Assembly (NCBI RefSeq): GCF_051014445.1
Contig: NC_135146.1
Coordinates: 2,790,001-2,854,000, forward strand
Source: Colletes latitarsis
Taxonomy: Eukaryota; Arthropoda; Insecta; Hymenoptera; Colletidae
Direction of reading: 5' to 3'
Length of the DNA stretch: 64,000 nucleotides
The notes under the pieces were generated by a model that saw only the letters and a list, made by a program, of their open reading frames with translations, searched no databases and was not told the origin of the DNA. The position numbers were made by a program, and so were the translations under genes. Shown here in pieces: positions 40,191 to 53,827 of this stretch (the first letter of the stretch is position 1; the number at the start of each line of letters is the position of its first letter).

Positions 40191-42165
40191 TACTTGATGG
40201 CCAGATCCTGGGCGTTTTCTGGGTTGGATCATGTAGTAGCGTGGTACCGCACTGAAACAGTGAAGTAATCCTGGATTCGATCTATATGTTAGAGGGTAAC
40301 ACCGGTTAGGTTTGGGTGAGGTCTGGTATTTGCCATCATCTGGCTCATACTTTCGCATTTTTCGCATACTTGTTGGCCAGATCCTGGGCGTTTTCTGGCT
40401 TGGATCACGTAGTAATGTGGCACCACACTCAAACGGTGAGCTAAACCTGGATCAATCTATATTTTAGAGGATAACACCGGATAGGTTTGGGTTAGGTCTG
40501 GTATTTGCCATCGTCTGGCTCATATCTTCGCATTTTTCGCATACTTATTGGCCAGATCCTTGGCGTTTTCTGGGTTGGATCACGTAGTAGTGTGATGGCA
40601 CACTGAAACAGTGTATTAATCCTGGATTCGATCTATATATTAGAGGGTAACACCGGTTAGGTTTCGGTTAGGTCTGGTATTTGATATTACCTGGCCCATA
40701 CTTTCGCATTTTTCGCATACTTGTTGGCCAGATCCAGGGCGTTTTCTGGTTTGGATCACGTAGTAATGTGGTACCACACTGAAACAGTGAGTTAATCTTG
40801 GATTCAATCTATAGTTAAGAGGATTATACCGGTAAGGTCAGGGTTAGGTCTGGTATTTGCCATCATCTGGCTCATACTTTCGCATTTTCCGCATACTTGT
40901 TGGCCAGATCCTGGGCGTTTTCTGGTTTGGATCACTTAGTAATGAGGTACCACACTAAAACAGTGAGTTAATCCTGGATACGATCTATATATTAGAGGGT
41001 AACACCGGTTAGGTTTGGGTTAGGTCTGGTATTTGCCACCATCTGGCTCATACTTTCGCATTTCTCGCATACTTTTGGCCAGATCCAGGACGTTTTCAGG
41101 TTTGGATCACGTAGTAATGTAGAACCACTCTGAAACTGTGAGTTAATCCTGGATTCAGTCTATATTTTAGAGGATAACACTGGTTAGGTCAGGGTTGGTC
41201 TTGTATTTGCCATCATCTGTCTCATACATTCGCATTTTTCACCTACTTGTTGGCCAGATACTGGGCGTTTTCTGGGTTGGATCACGTTGTAGTGTGGTAC
41301 CGCACTGAAACAGTGATGTAATCCTGGATTCGATCTACATGTTAGAGGGTAACACCGGTTACGTTTGGGTTAGGTCTGTTATTTGCCATCATCTGGCTCA
41401 TACTTTCGCATTTTTCGCATACTTGTTGGCCAGATCCTGGGCGTTTTCTGGTTTGGATCACATAGTAATGTGGTATCACACTGATACAGTGAGTTAATCT
41501 TGGATTCAATCTATAGTTAAGAGGATAATACCGGTAAGGTCAGGGTTAGGTCTGGTATTTGCCATCATCTGACTCATACTTTCGCATTTTCCGCATACTT
41601 GTTGCCCAGATCCTGGGCGTTTTCTGGTTTGGATCACGTAGTAATGTAGAACCACTCTGAAGCAGTGAGTTAAACCTGGAATCAATCTATATTTTAGAGG
41701 ATAACACCGGTTAGGTCAGGGTTGGGTCTGGTATTAGCCATCATCTGACTCATACTTTCGCATTTTTCGCATACTTGTTGGCCGGATCCTGGGCGTTTTC
41801 TGGTTTGGATCACGTAGTAATGAGGTACCACACTGAAACAATCAGTTAATCCTGGATACGATCTATATATTAGAGGATAACACCGGTTAGGTCAGGGTTA
41901 GGTCTGGTATTTGCCATCGTCTGGCTCATAGTTCCGCATTTTTCGCATACTTGTTGGCCAGATCCTGGGCGTTTTCTGGTTTGGATCACATAGTAATGTG
42001 GTATCACACTGATACAGTGAGTTAATCTTGGATTCAATCTATAGTTAAGAGCAAAATACCGGTAAGGTCAGGATTACGTCTGGTGTTTGCCATCATCTGG
42101 CTCATAGTTCCGCATTTTTCGCATACTTGTTGGCCAGATCCTGGGCGGTTTCTGGATTGGATCAC
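40191..42165 (+). repeat. ~1.98-kb block, second copy
   Basis: Partner of 35,970-37,945. At 42,165 it switches in mid-monomer to sequence with AGTGTGATGGCACACTG, as at 31,090 and 36,360, which looks like a recombination joint. Its first 400 bp also match 30,690-31,090 at an offset of 9,496 bp. Confidence 0.87.
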
Positions 42166-42171
42166 GTAGTA

Positions 42172-43225
42172 GTGTGATGGCACACTGAAACAGTGAATTA
42201 ATCCTGGATTCGATCTATATATTAGAGGGTAACACCGGTTAGGTTTGGGTTAGGTCTGGTATTTGATATTACCTGGCCCATACTTTCGCATTTTTCGCAT
42301 ACTTGTTGGCCAGATACTGGGCGTTTTCTGGATTGGATCACGTAGTAATGTGGCACCACACTCAAACAGTGAGTTAAACCTGGATTCAATCTATATTTTA
42401 GAGGATAACACCGGTTAGGTCAGGGTTAGGTCTGGTATTTGCCATCATCCGGCTTATACTTTCGCATTTTTCACCTACTTGTTGGCCAAATACTGGGCTT
42501 TTTCTGGCTTGGATCACGTAGTAATGTGGCACCACACTCAAACAGTGAGCTAAACCTGGATCAATCTATATTTTAGAGGATAACACCGGTCAGGTTTGGG
42601 TTAGGTCTGGTATTTGATATTACCTGGCCCATACTTTCGCATTTTTCGCATACTTGTTGGCCAGATCCTTGGCGTTTTCTGGGTTGGATCACGTAGTAGT
42701 GTGATGGCACACTGAAACAGTGAATTAATCCTGGATTCGATCTATATATTAGAGGGTAACACCGGTTAGGTTTGGGTTAGGTCTGGTATTTGATATTGCC
42801 TGGCCCATACTTTCGCATTTTTCGCATACTTGTTGGCCAGATACTGGGCGTTTTCTGGATTGGATCACGTAGTAATGTGGCACCACACTCAAACAGTGAG
42901 TTAAACCTGGATTCAATCTATATTTTAGAGGATAACACCGGTTAGGTCAGGGTTAGGTCTGGTATTTGCCATCATTTGTCTCATACTTTAGCATTTTTCA
43001 CCTACTTGTTGGCCAGATACTGGGCGTTTTCTGGATTGGATCACGTAGTAATGTGGCACTACACTGAAACAGTGAGTTAAACCTGGATTCGATCTATATA
43101 TTAGAGGGTAACACCGGTTAGGATTGGGTTAGGTCTGGTATTTGCCATCATCCGGCTCATACTTTCGCATTTTTCGCATAATCGCTGGCCAAATGCTGGC
43201 TTTTTCTGGTTTGGGTCACGTAGTA
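42172..43225 (+). repeat. 3-monomer duplication (527 bp)
   Basis: GTGTGATGGCACACTG (42,172/42,699) is followed in both copies by TTGATATTACCTGGCCC (TTGCC in copy 2) and a GGATTGG monomer with CACACTCAAACAG. Confidence 0.8.
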
Positions 43226-46200
43226 ATGTGGTACCACACTGAAACAGTGAGTTAATCCTGGATTCGATCTATATATTAGAGGGTAACACCGGTTAGGTCA
43301 GGGTTAGGTCTGGTATTTGCCATCATCCGGCTTATACTTTCGCATTTTTCGCATACTTGTTGGCCTGATCCTGGGCGTTTTCTGGTCTGTGTCACGTAGT
43401 AATGAGGTGCCACACTGCAACAGTGAGTTAAACCTGGATTCAATCTATATTTTAGTGGATAACACCGGTTAGGTCAGGGATAGGGCTGGTATTTGCCAAT
43501 ATCTGGCTCATACATCCGCAATTTTCGCATACTTGTTGGCCAGATCCTGGGCGTTTTCTGGTCTGTGTCACGTAGTAATGAGGTGCCACACTGCAACAGT
43601 GAGTTAAACCTGGATTCAATCTATATTTTAGTGGATAACACCGGTTAGGTCAGGGATAGGGCTGGTATTTGGCAATATCTGGCTCATACTTTCGCAATTT
43701 TCGCATACTTGTTGGCCAGATCCTGGGAGTTTTCTGGTCTGTGTCACGTAGTAATGAGGTGCCACACTGAAGCAGTGAGTTAATCCTGGATTCGATCTAT
43801 ATATTAGAGGGTAACACCGGTTAGGTTTGGGTTAGGTCTGGTATTTGATATTACCTGGCCCATACTTTCGCATATTTCGCATACTTGTTGGCCTGATCCT
43901 GGGCGTTTTCTGTTTGGATCACGTAGTAATGTAGAACCACTCTGAAACAGTGAGTTAAACCTGGATTCAATCTATATTTTAGAGAATAACACCGGTTAGG
44001 TCAGGGTTAGGTCTGGTATTTGCCATCATCCGGCTTATACTTTCGCATTTTTCGCATACTTGTTGGCCTGATCCTGGGCGTTTTCTGGGTTGGATCACGT
44101 AGTAGTGTTATGCCACACTGAAACAGTGAATTAATCCTGGATTCGATCTATATATTAGAGGGTAACACCGGTTAGGTTTGGGTTAGGTCTGGTATTTGAT
44201 ATTACCTGGCCCATACATTCGCATATTTCGCATACTTGTTGGCCTGATCCTGGGCGTTTTCTGTTTGGATCACGTAGTAATGTAGAACCACTCTGAAACA
44301 GTGAGTTAAACCTGGATTCAATCTATATTTTAGAGGATAACACCGGTTAGGTCAGGGTTAGGTCTGGTATTTGCCATCATCCGGCTTATACTTTCGCATT
44401 TTTCGCACACTTGTTGACCAGATCCTGGGTGTTTTCTGGGTCGGATCACGTAGTAATGTGGCACCACACTCAAACAGTGAGTTAAACCTGGATTCAATCT
44501 ATATTTTAGAGGATAACACCGGTTAGGTCAGGGTTAGGTCTGGTATTTGCCATCATCTGGCTCATACTGTCGCATTTTTCGCATACTTGTTGGCCAGATC
44601 CTGGGCCTTTTCTGGTTTGGATCACGTAGTAATGTGGTTCCACACAGCAACAGTGAGTTAATCCTGGATTCGATCTATATATAAGAGGATAACACCGGTT
44701 AGGTCAGGGTTAGGTCTGGTATTTACCATCATCTGGGTCATACTGTCGCGTTTTTCGCATACTTGATGGCCAGATCCTGGGCGTTTTCTGGGTCGGATCA
44801 CGTAGTAATGTGGCCCCACACTCAAACAGTGAGTTAAACCTGGATTCGATCTATATATTAGAGGGTAACACCGGTTAGGTCAGGGTTAGGTCTGGTATTT
44901 GCCATCATTTGTCTCATACTTTCGCATTTTTCGCATACTTGTTGGCCAGATACTGGGCGTTTTCTGGATTGGATCACGTAGTAATGTGGCACTACACTGA
45001 AACAGTGAGTTAAACCTGGATTCGATCTATATATTAGAGGGTAACACCGGTTAGGATTGGGTTAGGTCTGGTATTTGCCATCATCCGGCTCATACTTTCG
45101 CATTTTTCGCATAATCGCTGGCCAAATGCTGGCTTTTTCTGGTTTGGGTCACGTAGTAATGTGGTACCACACTGAAACAGTGAGTTAATCCTGGATTCGA
45201 TCTATATATTAGAGGGTAACACCGGTTAGGTCAGGGTTAGGTCTGGTATTTGCCATCATTTGTCTCATACTTTCGCATTTTTCGCATACTTGTTGGCCAG
45301 ATCCTGGGCGTTTTCTGGTCTGTGTCACGTAGTAATGAGGTGCCACACTGCAACAGTGAGTTAAACCTGGATTCAATCTATATTTTAGTGGATAACACCG
45401 GTTAGGTCAGGGATAGGGCTGGTATTTGCCAATATCTGGCTCATACATCCGCAATTTTCGCATACTTGTTGGCCAGATCCTGGGAGTTTTCTGGTCTGTG
45501 TCACGTAGTAATGAGGTGCCACACTGAAGCAGTGAGTTAATCCTGGATTCGATCTATATATTATAGGGTAACACCGGTTAGGTTTGGGTTAGGTCTGGTA
45601 TTTGATATTACCTTGCCCATACTTTCGCATATTTCGCATACTTGTTGGCCTGATCCTGGGAGTTTTCTGGTCTGTGTCACGTAGTAATGAGGTGCCATAC
45701 TGAAGCAGTGAGTTAATACTGGATTCGATCTATATATTAGAGGGTAACACCGGTTAGGTTTGGGTTAGGTCTGGTATTTGATATTACCTGGCCCATACTT
45801 TCGCATATTTCGCAAACTTGTTGGCCTGATCCTGGGCGTTTTCTGTTTGGATCACGTAGTAATGTAGAACCACTCTGAAACAGTGAGTTAAACCTGGATT
45901 CGATCTATATATTAGAGGGTAACACCGGTTAGGTTTGGGTTAGGTCTGGTATTTGATATTACCTGGCCCATACTTTCGCATATTTCGCATACTTGTTGGC
46001 CTGATCCTGGGCGTTTTCTGTTTGGATCACGTAGTAATGTAGAACCACTCTGAAACAGTGAGTTAAACCTGGATTCAATCTATATTTTAGAGGATAACAC
46101 CGGTTAGGTCAGGGTTAGGTCTGGTATTTGCCATCATCCGGCTTATACTTTCGCATTTTTCGCACACTTGTTGACCAGATCCTGGGTGTTTTCTGGGTCG

Positions 46201-46620
46201 GATCACGTAGTAATGTGGCACCACACTCAAACAGTGAGTTAAACCTGGATTCAATCTATATTTTAGAGGATAACACCGGTTAGGTCAGGGTTAGGTCTGG
46301 TATTTGCCATCATCTGGCTCATACTGTCGCATTTTTCGCATACTTGTTGGCCAGATCCTGGGCCTTTTCTGGTTTGGATCACGTAGTAATGTGGTTCCAC
46401 ACAGCAACAGTGAGTTAATCCTGGATTCGATCTATATATAAGAGGATAACACCGGTTAGGTCAGGGTTAGGTCTGGTATTTACCATCATCTGGGTCATAC
46501 TGTCGCGTTTTTCGCATACTTGATGGCCAGATCCTGGGCGTTTTCTGGGTCGGATCACGTAGTAATGTGGCCCCACACTCAAACAGTGAGTTAAACCTGG
46601 ATTCAATCTATATTTTAGAG
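42950..46620 (+). repeat. 10-11-monomer higher-order segment, imperfect
   Basis: GGCACTACACTG (43,055/44,989) with TTAGGATTGGG and AATCGCTGGCC repeats at 1,934 bp. CGCACACTTGTTGACC (44,404/46,161) with TATATAAGAGG and GTCGCGTTTTTCGC repeats at 1,757 bp, so one monomer differs between copies. Inside it, monomers with GTCTGTGTCACG and GAGGTGCCACACTG stand in a row at about 43,390, 43,566 and 43,742. Confidence 0.8.
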
Positions 46621-49600
46621 GATAACACCGGTTAGGTCAGGGTTAGGTCTGGTATTTGCCATCATCTGGCTCATGCTTTCGCATTTTTCGCATACTTGTT
46701 GGTCAGATCCAAGGCGTTCTCTGTTTTGCATCACATACTAATGTGGTACCCCACTGAAACAGTGATGTAATCCTGGATTCAATCTATGTATTAGAGGATA
46801 ACACCGGTTAGGTCAGGGTTAGGTCTGGTATTTACCATCATCTGGGTCATACTGTCGCATTTTTCGCATACTTGATGGCCAGATCCTGGGCGTTTTCTGG
46901 CTTGGATCACGTAGTAATGTGGCACCACACTCAAACAGTGAGTTAAACCTGGATCTATCTATATTTTAGAGGATAACACCGGTTAGGTTTGGGTTAGGTC
47001 TGGTATTTGCCATCATCTGTCTTATACTTTCGCATTTTTCACCTAGTTGCTGGCCAGATCCTGGTCGTTTTCTGGGTCGGATCACGTAGTAACGTGGCAC
47101 CACACTCAAACAGTGAGTTAAACCTGGATTCAATCTATATTTTGGAGGATAACACCGGTTAGGTCAGGGTTAGGTCTGGTATTTGCCATCATCTGGCTCA
47201 TACTTTCGCATTTTTCGCATACTTGTTGGCCAGATCCTGGGCGTTTTCTGGTTTGGATCACGTAGTAATGTGGTTCCACACAGCAACAGTGAGTTAAACC
47301 TGGATTCAATCTATATTTTAGAGGATAACACCGGTTAGGTCAGGGATAGGTCTGGTATTTTCCATCATCTGGCTCATACTTTCGCATTTTTCGCATACTT
47401 TTTGGCCAGATCCTTGGCGTTTTCTGGGTTGGATCAGGTAGCAGTGTCGTACCGCACTGAAACAGTGAAGTAACCCTGGATTCGATCTATATATTAGAGG
47501 GTAACACCGGTTAGGTCAGGGTTAGGTCTGGTATTTGCCATCATCCGGCTCATACTTTCGCATATTTCGCATACTTGTTGGCCTGAACCTGGGCGTTTCC
47601 TGGTTTGGATCACGTAGTAATATGGCACCACACTGAAACAGTGAGTTAATCCTGGATTCAATCTATATTTTAGAGGATAACACCGGTTAGGTCAGGGTTA
47701 GGTCTGGTATTTGCCATCATCTGGCTCATACTTTCGCATTTTTCGCATACTTGTTGGCCAGATCGTGGGCGTTTTTTGGGTTGGATCAGGTAGTAGTGTG
47801 GTACCGCACTGAAACAGCGAAGTATTCCTGGATTCGATGTATATATTGGAGGGTAACACCGGTTAGGTTCGGGTTAGGTCTGGTATTTGCCATCATCTGG
47901 CTCATACTTTCGCATTTTTCGCATACTTGTTGGCCAGATCCAGGGCGTTCGCTGGTTTGGATCACGTAGTAATATGGTACGACACTGAAACAGTGAGTTA
48001 ATCCTGGATTCAATCTATATTTTAGGGGATAACAGCGGTTAGGTCAAGATTAGGTCTGGTATTTGCCATCATCTGTCCCATACATTCGCATTTTTCGCAT
48101 ACTTGTTGGCCAGATCCTGGGCGTTTTCTGGTCTGTGTCACGTAGTAATGAGGACCCACACTGCAACAGTGAGTTAAACCTGGATTCAATCTATATTTTA
48201 GTGGATAACACCGGTTAGGTCTGGGATAGGGCTGGTATTTGCCAATATCTGGCTCATACTTTCGCAATTTTCGCATACTTGTTGGCCAGATCCTGGGCGT
48301 TTTCTGGATTGGATCACGTAGTAATGTGGCACCACACTCAAACAGTGAGTTAAACCTGGATTCAATCTATATTTTAGAGGATAACACCGGTTAGGTCAGG
48401 GTAAGGTCTGGTATTTGCCATCATTTGTCTCATACTTTAGCATGTTTCACCTACTTGTTGGCCAGATACTGGGCGTTTTCTGGATTGGATCACGTAGTAA
48501 TGTGGTACCACACTGCCACATGAGTTAAACCTGGATTCAAACTATATATTAGAGGGTAACACCGGTTAGGTTTGGGTCAGGTCTGGTATTTGCCATCATC
48601 TGGCTCATACTTTCGCATTTTTCGCATACTTGTTGGCCAGATCCAGGGCGTTCGCTGGTTTGGATCACGTAGTAATATGGTACGACACTGAAACAGTGAG
48701 TTAATCCTGGATTCAATCTATATTTTAGGGGATAACAGCGGTTAGGTCAGGGTTCGGTCTGGTATTTGCCATCATCTGTCCCATACTTTCGCATTTTTCG
48801 CATACTTGTTGGCCAGATCCTGGGCGTTTTCTGGTCTGTGTCACGTAGTAATGAGGTGCCACACTGCAACAGTGAGTTAAACCTGGATTCTATTTATATT
48901 TTAGTGGATAACACCGGTTAGGTCAGGGATAGGGCTGGTATTTGCCAATATCCGGCTTATACTTTCGCATTTTTCGCATACTTGTTGGTCTGATCCTGGA
49001 CGTTTTCTGGGTTGGATCAGGTAGTAGTGTGGTACCGCACTGAAAGAGTGAAGTAATCCTGGATTCGATCTATATATTGGAGGGTAACACCGGTTAGGTT
49101 TGTGTTAGGTCTGGTATTTGCCATCATCTGGCTCATACTTTCGCATTTTCGCATACTTGTTGCCAGATCCTGGGCGTTTTCTGGTTTGGATCACGTAGTA
49201 ATATGGTACCACACTGCAACAGTGAGTTAAACCTGGATTCAATCTATAATTTAGAGGATAACACCGGTTAGGTTTGGGTCAGGTCTGGTATTAGATATTA
49301 CCTGGCCCATACTTTCGCATATTTCGTATACTTGTTGGCCAGATCCTGGGCGTTTTCTGGTTTGTGTCACGGAGCAATGTGGTGCCACACTGCCACAGTG
49401 AGTTAAACCTGGATTCAATCTATAATTTAGAGGATAACACCGGTTAGGTCAGGGTTAGGTCTGGTATTTGCCATCATCCGGCTCATACTTTCGCATTTTT
49501 CGCATACTTGTTGGCCAGATCCTGGGCGTTTTCTGGTATGGATCACGTACTAATGTGGTGCCACACTGCCACAGTGAGTTAAACCTGGATTCAATCTATA

Positions 49601-51873
49601 TTTTAGAGGATAACACCGGTTAGGTCAGGGTTAGGTCTGGTATTTGCCATCATCCGGCTCATACTTTCACCTTTTTCGCATAATTGTTGGCCAAATGCTG
49701 GCTTTTTCAGGTTTGGATCACGTAGTAATGTGGTACCACACTGAAACAGAGAGTTAATGTTAGATTCGATCTATATATTAGAGGATAACACCGGATAGGT
49801 CAGGGTTAGGTCTGGTATTTGCCATCATCTGGCTCATACTTTCGCATTTTTCGCATACTTGTTGGCCAGATCCTGGGCGTTTTCTGGTTTGTTTCACGTA
49901 GTAATGTGGTGCCACTCTGCAACAGTGAGTTAAACCTGGATTCAATCTATATTTTAGAGGATAACACCGGTTAGGTCAGGGTTTGGTCTGGTATTTGCCA
50001 TCATCTGGCTCATACTTTCGCCTTTTTCACCTACTTGTTGGCCTGATCCTGGGCGTTTTCTGGGTTGGATCACGTAGTAATGTGGTACCACACTGAAACA
50101 GTGGGTTAAACCAGGATTCAATCTATATTTTAGAGGATAACACCGGTTAGGTTAGGGTTAGGTCTGGTATTTTCCATCATCTGGCTCATACTTTCGCATT
50201 TTTCGCATACTTTTTGGCCAGATCCTGGGCGTTTTCTGGGTTGGATCACGTAGTAGTGTGATGCCACACTGAAACAGTGAACTAATCCTGGATTCGATCT
50301 ATATATTAGAGGGTAACACCGGTTAGGTTTGGATTTGGTCTGGTATTTGATATTACCTGGCCCATACTTTCGCATATTTCCTATAAATGTTGGCCAGCTC
50401 CTGGGCTTTTTCTGGTTTGGATCACGTAGTAATGTGGTACCACAATGAAACAGCGGGTTAAACCGGGGTCCGATCAATTCTTCAGAGGATAACACCGGTT
50501 AGGTCTGGATCAGGTCTGGGATTCGCCATCATCTCGCTCATACTTTCACCTTTTTCGCATAATCGTTGGCCAAATGCTGGCGTTTTCTGGGATGGATCAG
50601 GTAGTAGTGTGGTACGGCACTGAAACAGTGAAGTAATCCTGGGTTCGATCTATATATTAGAGGGTAACACCGGTTAAGTTTGGGGCAGGTCTGGTATTTG
50701 CCATCATCTGGCCCATACTTTCGCATTTTTCGCATACTTGTTGGCCAGATCCTGGGCGTTTTCTGGTTTTGATCACGTAGTAATGTGGTACCACACTGCA
50801 ACAGTGAGTTAAACCTGGATTCAATCTATATTTTAGACGATAACACCGGTTAGGTCAGGGTTAGGTCTTGTATTTGCCATCATCCGGCTCATACCTTCGC
50901 GTTTTTCGCATACTTGTTGGTCAGATCCTGGGCGTTTTCTGGGTTGGATCAGGTAGTAGTGTGGCACCGCACTGAAACAGTGAGGTAATCCTGGATTCGA
51001 TCAATATATTAGAGGGTAACACCGGTTAGGTTTGGGTTAGGTCTGGTATTTGCCATCATCTGGCGCATACTTTCGCATTTTTCGCATACTTGTTGGCCAG
51101 ATCCTGGGCGTTTTCTGGGTTGGATCAGGTAGTAGTGTGGTACCGCACTGAAACAGTGAATTAATCCTGGATTCGATCTATATTTTAGAGGGTAACACCG
51201 GTTAGGTCAGGGTTAGGTCTTGTATTTGCCATCGTCTGCCTCATACTTTCGCATTGTTCGCATACTTGTTGGCCAGATCCTGGGCGCCTTCTGTTTGGAT
51301 CACGTTGTAATGTAGAACCACTCTGAAACAGTGAGTTAATCCTGGATTCAATCTATATTTTAGGGGATAACAGCGGTTAGGTCAGGGTTAGGTCTGGTAT
51401 TTGCCATCATCTGTCCCATACTTACGCATTTTTCGCCTACTTGTTGGCCAGATCCTGGGCGTTTTCTGGTCTGTGTCACGTAGTAATGAGGTGCCACACT
51501 GCAACAGTGAGTTAAACCTGGATTCAATCTATATTTTAGTGGATAACACCGGTTAGGTCAGGGATAGGGCTGGTATTTGCCAATATCTGGCTCATACTTT
51601 CGCAATTTTCGCATACTTGTTGGCCAGATCCTGGGCGTTTTCTGGATTGGATCACGTAGTAGTGTGGTACCGCACTGAAACAGTGAATTAATCCTGGATT
51701 CGATCTATATTTTAGAGGGTAGCACCGGTTAGGTCAGGGTTAGGTCTTGTATTTGCCATCGTCTGCCTCATACTTTAGCATTTTTCACCTACTTGTTGGC
51801 CAGATACTGGGCGTTTTCTGGATTGGATCACGTAGTAATATGGTACCACACTGAAACAGTGAGTTAATCCTGG

Positions 51874-52800
51874 ATTCAAACTATATATTAGAGGGTAACA
51901 CCGGTTAGGTTTGGGTCAGGTCTGGTATTTGCCATCATCTGGCTCATACTTTCGCATTTTTCGCATACTTGTTGGCCAGATCCAGGGCGGTCGCTGGTTT
52001 GGATCACGTAGTAATATGGTACCACACTGAAACAGTGAGTTAATCCTGGATTCGATCTATATGTTAGAGGGTAACACCGGTTAGGTTTGGGTTAGGTCTG
52101 GTATTTGCCATCGTCTGCCTCATACTTTCGCATTGTTCGCATACTTGTTGGCCAGATCCTGGGCGCTTTCTGTTTGGATCACGTTGTAATGTAGAACCAC
52201 TCTGAAACAGTGAGTTAAACCTGGATTCAAACTATATATTAGAGGGTAAGACCGGTTAGGTTTGGGTCAGGTCTGGTATTTGCCATCATCTGGCTCATAC
52301 TTTCGCATTTTTCGCATACTTGTTGGCCAGATCCAGGGCGTTCGCTGGTTTGGATCACGTAGTAATATGGTACCACACTGAAACAGTAAGTTAATCCTGG
52401 ATTCGATCTATATATTAGAGGGTAACACCGGTTAGGTTTGGGTTAGGTCTGGTATTTGCCATCGTCTGCCTCATACTTTCGCATTGTTCGCATACTTGTT
52501 GGCCAGATCCTGGGCGCTTTCTGTTTGGATCACGTTGTAATGTAGAACCACCCTGAAACAGTGAGTTAAACCTGGATTCAAACTATATATTAGAGGGTAA
52601 CACCGGTTAGGTTTGGGTCAGGTCTGGTATTTGCCATCATCTGGCTCATACTTTCGCATTTTTCGCATACTTGTTGGCCAGATCCTGGGCGTTCGCTGGT
52701 TTGGATCACGTAGTAATATGGTACCACACTGAAACAGTGAGTTAATCCTGGATTCGATCTATATATTAGAGGGTAACACCGGTTAGGTCAGGGTAAGGTC
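51874..52800 (+). repeat. 2-monomer higher-order repeat (351 bp), ~2.5 copies
   Basis: ATTCAAACTATATATTAG occurs at 51,874, 52,225 and 52,576. Each unit has a GGGCG(T/G)TCGCTGG monomer and one with GCATTGTTCGC and a deletion (TTTCTGTTTGG for TTTTCTGGTTTGG), which gives the 351-bp period. Confidence 0.87.
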
Positions 52801-53693
52801 TGGGATTCGCCATCATCTCGCTCATACTTTCGCATTTTTCGCATACTTTTTGGCCAGATCCTGGGCGTTTTCTGGGTTGGATCACGTAGTAGTGTGATGC
52901 CACACTGAAACAGTGAATTAATCCTGGATTCGATCTATATATTAGAGGGTAACACCGGTTAGGTTTGGATTTGGTCTTGTATTTGATATTACCTGGCCCA
53001 TACTTTCGCATATTTCGTATAAATGTTGGCCAGATCCTGGGCTTTTTCTGGTTTGGATCACGTAGTAATGTGGTACCACACTGAAACACTGAGTTAATCC
53101 TGGATTCGATCTATATATTAGAGGGTAACACCGGTTAGGTCAGGGTAAGGTCTGGTATTTGCCATCATCCGGCTCAAACTTTCGCATTTTTCGCATACTT
53201 GTTGGCCAGATCCTGGGCGTTTTCTGGGTTGGATCAGGTAGTAGTGTGGTACCGCACTCAAACAGTGAAGTAATCCTGGATGCGATCTATATATTGGAGG
53301 ATAACACCGGTTAGGTCACGGTGAGGTCTGGTATTTGCCATCATCCGGCTCATACTTTCGCATATTTCGCATACTTGTTGGCCAGATCCTGGGCGTTTTC
53401 TGGTATGGATCACGTAGTAATGTGGTGCCACACTGCCACAGTGAGTTAAACCTGGATTCAATGTATATTTTAGAGGATAACACCGGTTAGGTCTGGGTCA
53501 GGTCTGGGATTCGCCATCATCTCGCTCATACTTTCACCTTTTTCGCATAATTGTTGGCCAAATGCTGGCTTTTTCAGGTTTGGATCACGTAGTAGTGTGG
53601 TACCACACTGAAACAGTGAGTTAATCCTAGATTCGATCTATATATTAGAGGATAACACCGGTTAGGTCAGTGTTAGGTCTGGTATTTGCCATC

Positions 53694-53709
53694 ATCTGGC
53701 TCATACTTT
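53694..53709 (+). repeat. Target-site duplication, left copy
   Basis: ATCTGGCTCATACTTT immediately precedes the remaining poly-T and is repeated exactly at 54,239-54,254. It is ordinary satellite sequence (monomer offset 1-16). The last three Ts merge with the poly-T, so the true duplication is 13-16 bp. The bases just outside differ (C at 53,693, G at 54,238), which sets the outer limit. Confidence 0.93.
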
Positions 53710-53730
53710 TTTTTTTTTTTTTTTTTTTTT
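53707..53730 (-). other. Poly(A) tail of the retroposon (poly-T on + strand)
   Basis: 24 consecutive Ts, of which the first three are shared with the target site. An uninterrupted tail suggests a fairly recent insertion, since such tracts decay quickly. The exact length is also the part of the sequence most prone to sequencing or polymerase error. Confidence 0.9.
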
Positions 53731-53754
53731 CGTGGGGAAAATCTTCGAAAGACT

Positions 53755-53786
53755 CCCTCCCACCTCCTTGGGGAGAGGTGGGAGGG
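53755..53786. other. Perfect 12-bp inverted repeat in retroposon
   Basis: CCCTCCCACCTC at 53,755-53,766 is the exact reverse complement of GAGGTGGGAGGG at 53,775-53,786, with an 8-nt loop. In the transcript (minus strand) it is the last hairpin before the poly(A) tail. Confidence 0.9.
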
Positions 53787-53799
53787 GTGTGTGGGATTC

Positions 53800-53827
53800 C
53801 CCGCGCCCGTACAACGTCAGGCGCGGG
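53800..53827. other. 8-bp inverted repeat in retroposon
   Basis: CCCGCGCC at 53,800-53,807 pairs exactly with GGCGCGGG at 53,820-53,827 around a 12-nt loop. An outer GTGGG (53,791) and CCCAC (53,833) could extend the stem through an internal loop. Confidence 0.8.

Larger units (their letters stand above)
1..53693 (+). repeat. Tandem satellite array, ~176-bp monomer, left part
   Basis: Head-to-tail monomers of about 176 bp fill this stretch. ATCTGGCTC recurs at 62, 238 and 414, and the spacing stays at multiples of 176 (with a few 173-177 bp monomers) across the span. All copies read in the same direction; I saw no inverted monomer. Landmarks by offset from ATCTGGCTC are TTCGCA 15-20, TTGGCCAG 36-43, GTGGTACCAC 80-89, CACTG-NNN-CAGTG 89-101, ACCGGT 140-145 and GGGTTAGG 153-160. 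No gene interrupts it. The open frames present are read-through of the repeat. Monomer length and organisation suit a centromeric or pericentromeric satellite, which is inferred, not shown. Confidence 0.98.

Noticed and set aside
50130..53089. Minus-strand open frames up to 121 codons, nearly repeated at 52.8 and 55.3 kb
   Set aside because: The repeated proteins simply follow duplicated monomers. They start and stop at arbitrary points in the repeat.
53707..53730. Poly-T as an assembly or sequencing artefact
   Set aside because: Its placement exactly between a target-site copy and a foreign insert is what retroposition predicts. Only its exact length is doubtful.
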